From XN24 sp047921395 (GTDB lineage: Bacteria > Pseudomonadota > Gammaproteobacteria > Steroidobacterales > XN24), in assembly GCA_047921395.1 (NCBI GenBank), contig JBLRWH010000051.1:1-19621 (forward strand): 19,621 nt of DNA. The letters are read 5' to 3'. Numbering within the stretch: the stretch's first letter is position 1; every line of letters starts with the position of its first letter. The notes under the pieces were generated by a model. It searched no databases, was not told where the DNA came from, and worked only from the letters and a program-made list of their open reading frames with translations. Of the stretch, positions 15,679 through 19,621 are shown piece after piece. The position numbers and the translations under genes were made by a program.

Positions 15679-16679
15679 CGGTCCGGCTCCCCCTCGTCCG
15701 CCACCGTGCCACGGCCGCGCTCGGCGAAGCTGAAATAGATCAGCAGCATCACCGAGCTCACCGTGACGCCGACGCCGATCTCGACCAGCATGATGCCGAG
15801 GTGCTGGCCCGCGACCGGGTCGGCGCTCAGCATGTTGTAGTCGAGGAAGTTGCCGCCCAGCAGCATGGTCGCCAGGCCGACGCCGCCGTAGATCAGCGCG
15901 CCCGTCGCCGGCAGCTTGCTCAGCACCCGCGGCGGGATGATGCCGCGCGCGGCGTCAAGGCCGAACACCAGCGCGTACAGGATGATCCCGGCGGCGAAGA
16001 TGACGCCCGCCTGGAACCCGCCCCCCGGGCTGTACTCGCCGTGGAACTGCACGTACAGCGCGAACAGCAGGATGACCGGCACGACCAGCTTCGCGATCAC
16101 TTTCAGCACGGCGTGCTCGCTGAGCGCCGCCGGGTTGCGCGCCAGCCCCGGCGGGCGCCGCCGCAGGCCGATCAGCGAAATGACCCCCACCACCGCCGCG
16201 AACACCACCACCACCTCGCCGAGGGTGTCGTAGCCGCGATAGCTGGCGAGGACGGCGGCGACGACGTTGGGAATGTCGATTTCGCGGGGCGATTCCTGCA
16301 GGAAGTGCGGCGCGAGGTAGTTGTGCGCCGGCGCCGCCGGGTCGCCGAAAGCCGGCAGGTCCGCTGTGCCGTAGATCAGCACCGCGCCCGTGATCCAGAC
16401 CACCGCCAGCGGCACGAGGATGCTGCGCCCGGCCTGTTTTTTCTCGCGCCGCGCTGTCTGCGACAGGGTCGCGAGGATCAGGATGGTCGAGATGCCCGCG
16501 CCGACCGCCGCCTCCGTGAACGCCACGTCAGGCGCGTCCATGGTCGTGAACAGCCCCGCCGAGATCAGGCTGAACAGGCCGAACATCATCGCCATGGCGA
16601 ACAGGTCGCGCAGCTTCAGGATCGCGATCGCGCTGATCGCGAGGAACGCCAGCAGGAGGATGTCGACCAGCGTGTCCAT
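15675..16679 (-). CDS. Fusion of the MrpA C-terminal region (DUF4040/MbhE-like) with MrpB
   Basis: A 334-residue membrane protein joining pieces that are separate genes in the classic operon. Residues about 1-75 form a DUF4040-like module with MDAPDVAFTEAAVGAGIST. About 85-180 match the end of MrpA (ADLPAFGDP, then VVAAVLASYRGYDTLGE). About 190-320 form an MrpB domain with FHGEYSPGGGFQAGVI and a GGNFLDYN segment. The C-terminal part of MrpA is thus present without its NuoL-like N-terminal half. The ATG overlaps the mrpG stop as TGATG, and the stop overlaps the mrpC start by 4 nt. The shape resembles the rearranged operons with split MrpA described for cyanobacteria and some proteobacteria (from memory). 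Confidence 0.88.
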   Translation of the reverse strand: MDTLVDILLLAFLAISAIAILKLRDLFAMAMMFGLFSLISAGLFTTMDAPDVAFTEAAVGAGISTILILATLSQTARREKKQAGRSILVPLAVVWITGAVLIYGTADLPAFGDPAAPAHNYLAPHFLQESPREIDIPNVVAAVLASYRGYDTLGEVVVVFAAVVGVISLIGLRRRPPGLARNPAALSEHAVLKVIAKLVVPVILLFALYVQFHGEYSPGGGFQAGVIFAAGIILYALVFGLDAARGIIPPRVLSKLPATGALIYGGVGLATMLLGGNFLDYNMLSADPVAGQHLGIMLVEIGVGVTVSSVMLLIYFSFAERGRGTVADEGEPDR

Positions 16680-17008
16680 CAGGCGCCGCCTCCCGGGCCC
16701 GCGCCGTGCTTCTTGCCGGCTGCAAGCCCGCCGTGCAACGCGGCCTTGGCGAGCGTATGCGAAGCGGTCGGGCTGGTGAGGAACAGGAAGATGACCAGGA
16801 ACGCGAGCTTGACCGTCACGAGCGTGAGGCCGGACTGCAGCATCAGCCCCGCGATGATGCACGGTGCGCACATCGAGTCGGTGAGGCTGGCAGCGTGGAT
16901 CCGGCTGAAGAAGTCGGGAAGGCGCAGCAGGCCGATGCCGCCGATGATGCCGAAGGCCCCCCCGACGAGGATCAGCGCCCAGCTCAGCAGGTCCACTGCC
17001 GTTTCCAT
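16679..17008 (-). CDS. mrpG: Mrp-type Na+/H+ antiporter subunit G
   Basis: A 109-residue protein with three hydrophobic segments and the MrpG signature GLLRLPDFFSRIHAASLTDS, where RLPD and RxHAA are the conserved parts. Residues after about 85 form a Gly/Ala/Lys-rich tail (GKKHGAGPGGGA). The ATG at 17006-17008 starts the family-conserved region, with ggag 10 nt upstream; the frame continues open further upstream into repeat copy 4 but shows only repeat-encoded residues there. The stop overlaps the next start by one base (TGATG). It is separated from mrpF by 244 nt, unlike every other junction in the operon. Confidence 0.91.
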   Translation of the reverse strand: METAVDLLSWALILVGGAFGIIGGIGLLRLPDFFSRIHAASLTDSMCAPCIIAGLMLQSGLTLVTVKLAFLVIFLFLTSPTASHTLAKAALHGGLAAGKKHGAGPGGGA

Positions 17009-17040
17009 CAGCGCGTTGCTCCATCGACGAATGAAGAAGA

Positions 17041-17236
17041 GGCTCGCGCGGAGGCGCAGAGAGGCAGAGACGCGGAGAGGTTGAAAAATGGGGGAGGGGA
17101 ATGGGCGGAACGGAAATGGTTGGGACCGGCATCGGGCCCGGCGGCCCAATCACCGCCAAGCTGCGTCGCCGCAAAATCCAACGACCCCATACCCCCCCTT
17201 CTCTTATCTCTGCCCCTCTGCGCCTCTGCGCGAAAG
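17041..17236. repeat. Inverted-arm repeat element, copy 4, inside the Mrp operon
   Basis: The left arm (17041-17079) is the closest match to the family consensus. The right arm (17208-17236) is shorter and ends in cgcgaaag instead of cgcgagcc. An A-rich head (ttgaaaaatgggg) follows the left arm, and a CT-rich head (cttctcttatctctg) precedes the right. The 128-nt interior is GC-rich and unrelated to the other copies. The element occupies the 244-bp space between mrpF (ends 17253) and mrpG (starts 17008), 16 nt from the mrpF stop and 32 nt from the mrpG ATG. Confidence 0.88.
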
Positions 17237-17252
17237 TCTTGCGTTCGGCCAT

Positions 17253-17528
17253 TCATCGCCCCGCCCCCCCGCGATCCTCGGCGGCGCCATATTCGAAGTA
17301 GCGCAGCACCGCAACCACCCCGATGAAGTTGATCAGCGCGTACGCCAGCGCGATGTCCAGCACGTCCGGGCGGCCGCTCAGGAAGGCCAGCGCCGCGATC
17401 AGCAGCACGGTCTTCGTGCCGAACACGTTCACCGCCAGGATCCGGTCATACACCGTCTTGCCGAGCAGGGCACGCACGACCGCGAGCACCATGGTGACCA
17501 GGATCGACAGGATCGCCGCCGTGATCAT
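17253..17528 (-). CDS. mrpF: Mrp-type Na+/H+ antiporter subunit F
   Basis: A 91-residue protein with three membrane helices. The family pattern is visible in DRILAVNVFGTKTVLLIAAL and in DIALAYALINFIGVVAVLRY. The ATG (17526-17528) overlaps the mrpE stop by 4 nt (ATGA), fixing the start. A hydrophilic tail (EYGAAEDRGGAGR) ends the protein. It is the last gene before repeat copy 4, so mrpE and mrpF may form a separately ended transcript. Confidence 0.91.
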   Translation of the reverse strand: MITAAILSILVTMVLAVVRALLGKTVYDRILAVNVFGTKTVLLIAALAFLSGRPDVLDIALAYALINFIGVVAVLRYFEYGAAEDRGGAGR

Positions 17529-18046
17529 GTGGCGTCCGCCTGGCCGGCCGGCGACGCCGCATGACCGCCCTCGGCGCGCGTCACGCGCCGGTCCATCTCG
17601 CCGTCGAGCAGGCCCTCGATCGTGTCCTCGGACAGGGCATGCACCGTCAGACGATCCCCGTCCACGTCCAGCGTCACCGTGCCGGGCGTGAGCGTGATCG
17701 AGTTGGCGTACACCACGCGGCCGATCGTCGTCTTCTGGCTCGCCCGGACCTCGAACACCGTCGGGCTGATCGGCATGGAGGGCGAGAGCACGCGCCGCGC
17801 CACATCGATGCTCGACTTGACGATCTCGATGCTGAGCCAGGGCCAGTAGGGCACGTAGTGGAGGGCGGCCCAGACCGGGTGGGTCTCGGCGTCGACGATC
17901 TTCATGCGCCCGGCGAGCCACAGGGTCAGCAGCACGGAGGCCGCGGCCAGGCCCAGCAACAACGGCTTGAACAGGCCCGACAGCAGCAGCCAGACGGCGG
18001 CCAGCGCGAGTCCCATCAGCAGGAAGTTGAGGAATTGCCTGTTCAC
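17525..18046 (-). CDS. mrpE: Mrp-type Na+/H+ antiporter subunit E
   Basis: First gene of the antiporter operon, 173 residues from a GTG at 18044-18046. Two N-terminal membrane helices (FLNFLLMGLALAAVWLLLSG, then PLLLGLAAASVLLTLWLAG) are followed by the soluble MrpE domain. Visible MrpE features are YWPWLSIEIVKSSIDVARRVL and SITLTPGTVTLDVDGDRL. The GTG gives a normal MrpE N-terminus; an ATG at 18016 would cut into the first helix. The frame stays open upstream into repeat copy 5, but those residues are repeat-encoded. The operon promoter should lie between 18046 and the divergent gene at 18338; I could not define it. Confidence 0.88.
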   Translation of the reverse strand: MNRQFLNFLLMGLALAAVWLLLSGLFKPLLLGLAAASVLLTLWLAGRMKIVDAETHPVWAALHYVPYWPWLSIEIVKSSIDVARRVLSPSMPISPTVFEVRASQKTTIGRVVYANSITLTPGTVTLDVDGDRLTVHALSEDTIEGLLDGEMDRRVTRAEGGHAASPAGQADAT

Positions 18047-18135
18047 CGGCCGTCCCGTGGCAAAGCGCCAATGATAGACCTCCCGGGCATTCGCGCCAAG
18101 AACGATCCAGACCCTCCCGCCGGGAAGATGAAGAC

Positions 18136-18296
18136 GGCTCGCGCGGAGGCGCAGGGAGGCAGAGGCGCGGAGGGGGTAAATATGTGACGCAGGGCGCACC
18201 ACGTCGCGGCGGCGGGGCGGAAAATGCCCTATCCAGCCGTTTTTTATATATATTTCCCCTTCCACATCTCTGCCCCTCCGCGTCTCTGCGCGAAAA
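18136..18296. repeat. Inverted-arm repeat element, copy 5
   Basis: The left arm (18136-18172) and right arm (18268-18296) are inverted but diverged copies; the right arm ends in cgcgaaaa, like copy 4. An alternating TA tract after a T run (18239-18253) lies ahead of the right arm, and a taaatat head follows the left arm. The element sits in the 291-bp gap between the divergent mrpE and sugar dehydrogenase genes and covers over half of it. It ends 41 nt before the TTG start at 18338. Confidence 0.87.
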
Positions 18297-18324
18297 CTCT
18301 TCCGCGCGAAAACGCTTCAAATCG

Positions 18325-18331
18325 TAAGGAG
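18325..18331 (+). promoter_or_regulatory. Strong Shine-Dalgarno site that sets a TTG start
   Basis: The sequence taaggag is a near-perfect anti-SD match. It lies 6 nt before the TTG at 18338 but 21 nt before the first reasonable ATG at 18353. The spacing decides in favour of TTG for the sugar dehydrogenase. Confidence 0.75.
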
Positions 18332-18337
18332 TCTCCC

Positions 18338-19621
<1,284 letters not shown>

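Noticed and set aside
18047..18265. N-terminal extension of mrpE into repeat copy 5
   Set aside because: The residues come from the repeat arm (LRASASLRLRAS) and would bury the first membrane helix behind about 70 non-conserved residues.
2175..18296. The repeated elements as a CRISPR array
   Set aside because: Copies are thousands of bases apart, inverted in pairs, with no regular spacers and no cas genes.

Overview
The window is a chromosomal segment of a GC-rich gammaproteobacterium. The basis is gene order: tRNA-Val/tRNA-Asp followed by ppiD with fabI nearby, and the mltD–gloB–(yafS-like methyltransferase)–rnhA–dnaQ block, are both arrangements known from gammaproteobacteria such as Pseudomonas, Xanthomonas and, for the second block, E. 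coli. An Mrp-type cation/proton antiporter operon fits a saline or alkaline lifestyle, but the species cannot be named from the sequence. I count 18 protein genes and two tRNAs; the last gene ends exactly on the last base of the window.

Layout. 1-220: tRNA-Val(UAC), tRNA-Asp(GUC) and a terminator hairpin. 271-2163: ppiD (+). 2535-3833: acidic amino acid/dicarboxylate symporter (+), whose stop overlaps that of an FkbM-type methyltransferase (-, 3830-4672), which itself follows fabI (-, 4680-5468). 5679-8143: gloB and mltD (-), closely spaced. 8320-9458: SAM methyltransferase and rnhA (+), overlapping. 9724-10443: dnaQ (+), converging with and overlapping the end of a nine-gene Mrp antiporter operon (-, 10434-18046; order of transcription E, F, G, MrpA-C-terminus/MrpB fusion, C, D1, D2, small protein, D3). 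18338-19621: a UDP-N-acetylhexosamine 6-dehydrogenase of the TviB/WbpO type (+).

The antiporter operon is the main accessory system. It has no full-length MrpA. Instead the C-terminal part of MrpA is fused to MrpB, and three antiporter-like NuoL/M/N-family proteins are present. One of them (D3) has Asn where the other two carry the channel Lys of transmembrane segment 7. A 90-residue two-helix protein of unknown function sits between D2 and D3 with overlapping reading frames.

The most striking non-coding signal is a family of five inverted-repeat elements (156-293 bp). Each is built of two GC-rich arms of about 30-40 nt pointing inward with AT-rich heads, and the sequence between the arms differs from copy to copy. 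They occupy all four co-directional intergenic gaps larger than 150 bp and one divergent gap, including a position inside the Mrp operon. The remaining large gap (8144-8319) holds a different REP-like hairpin cluster. Three genes (mltD, rnhA, the sugar dehydrogenase) appear to start with TTG.
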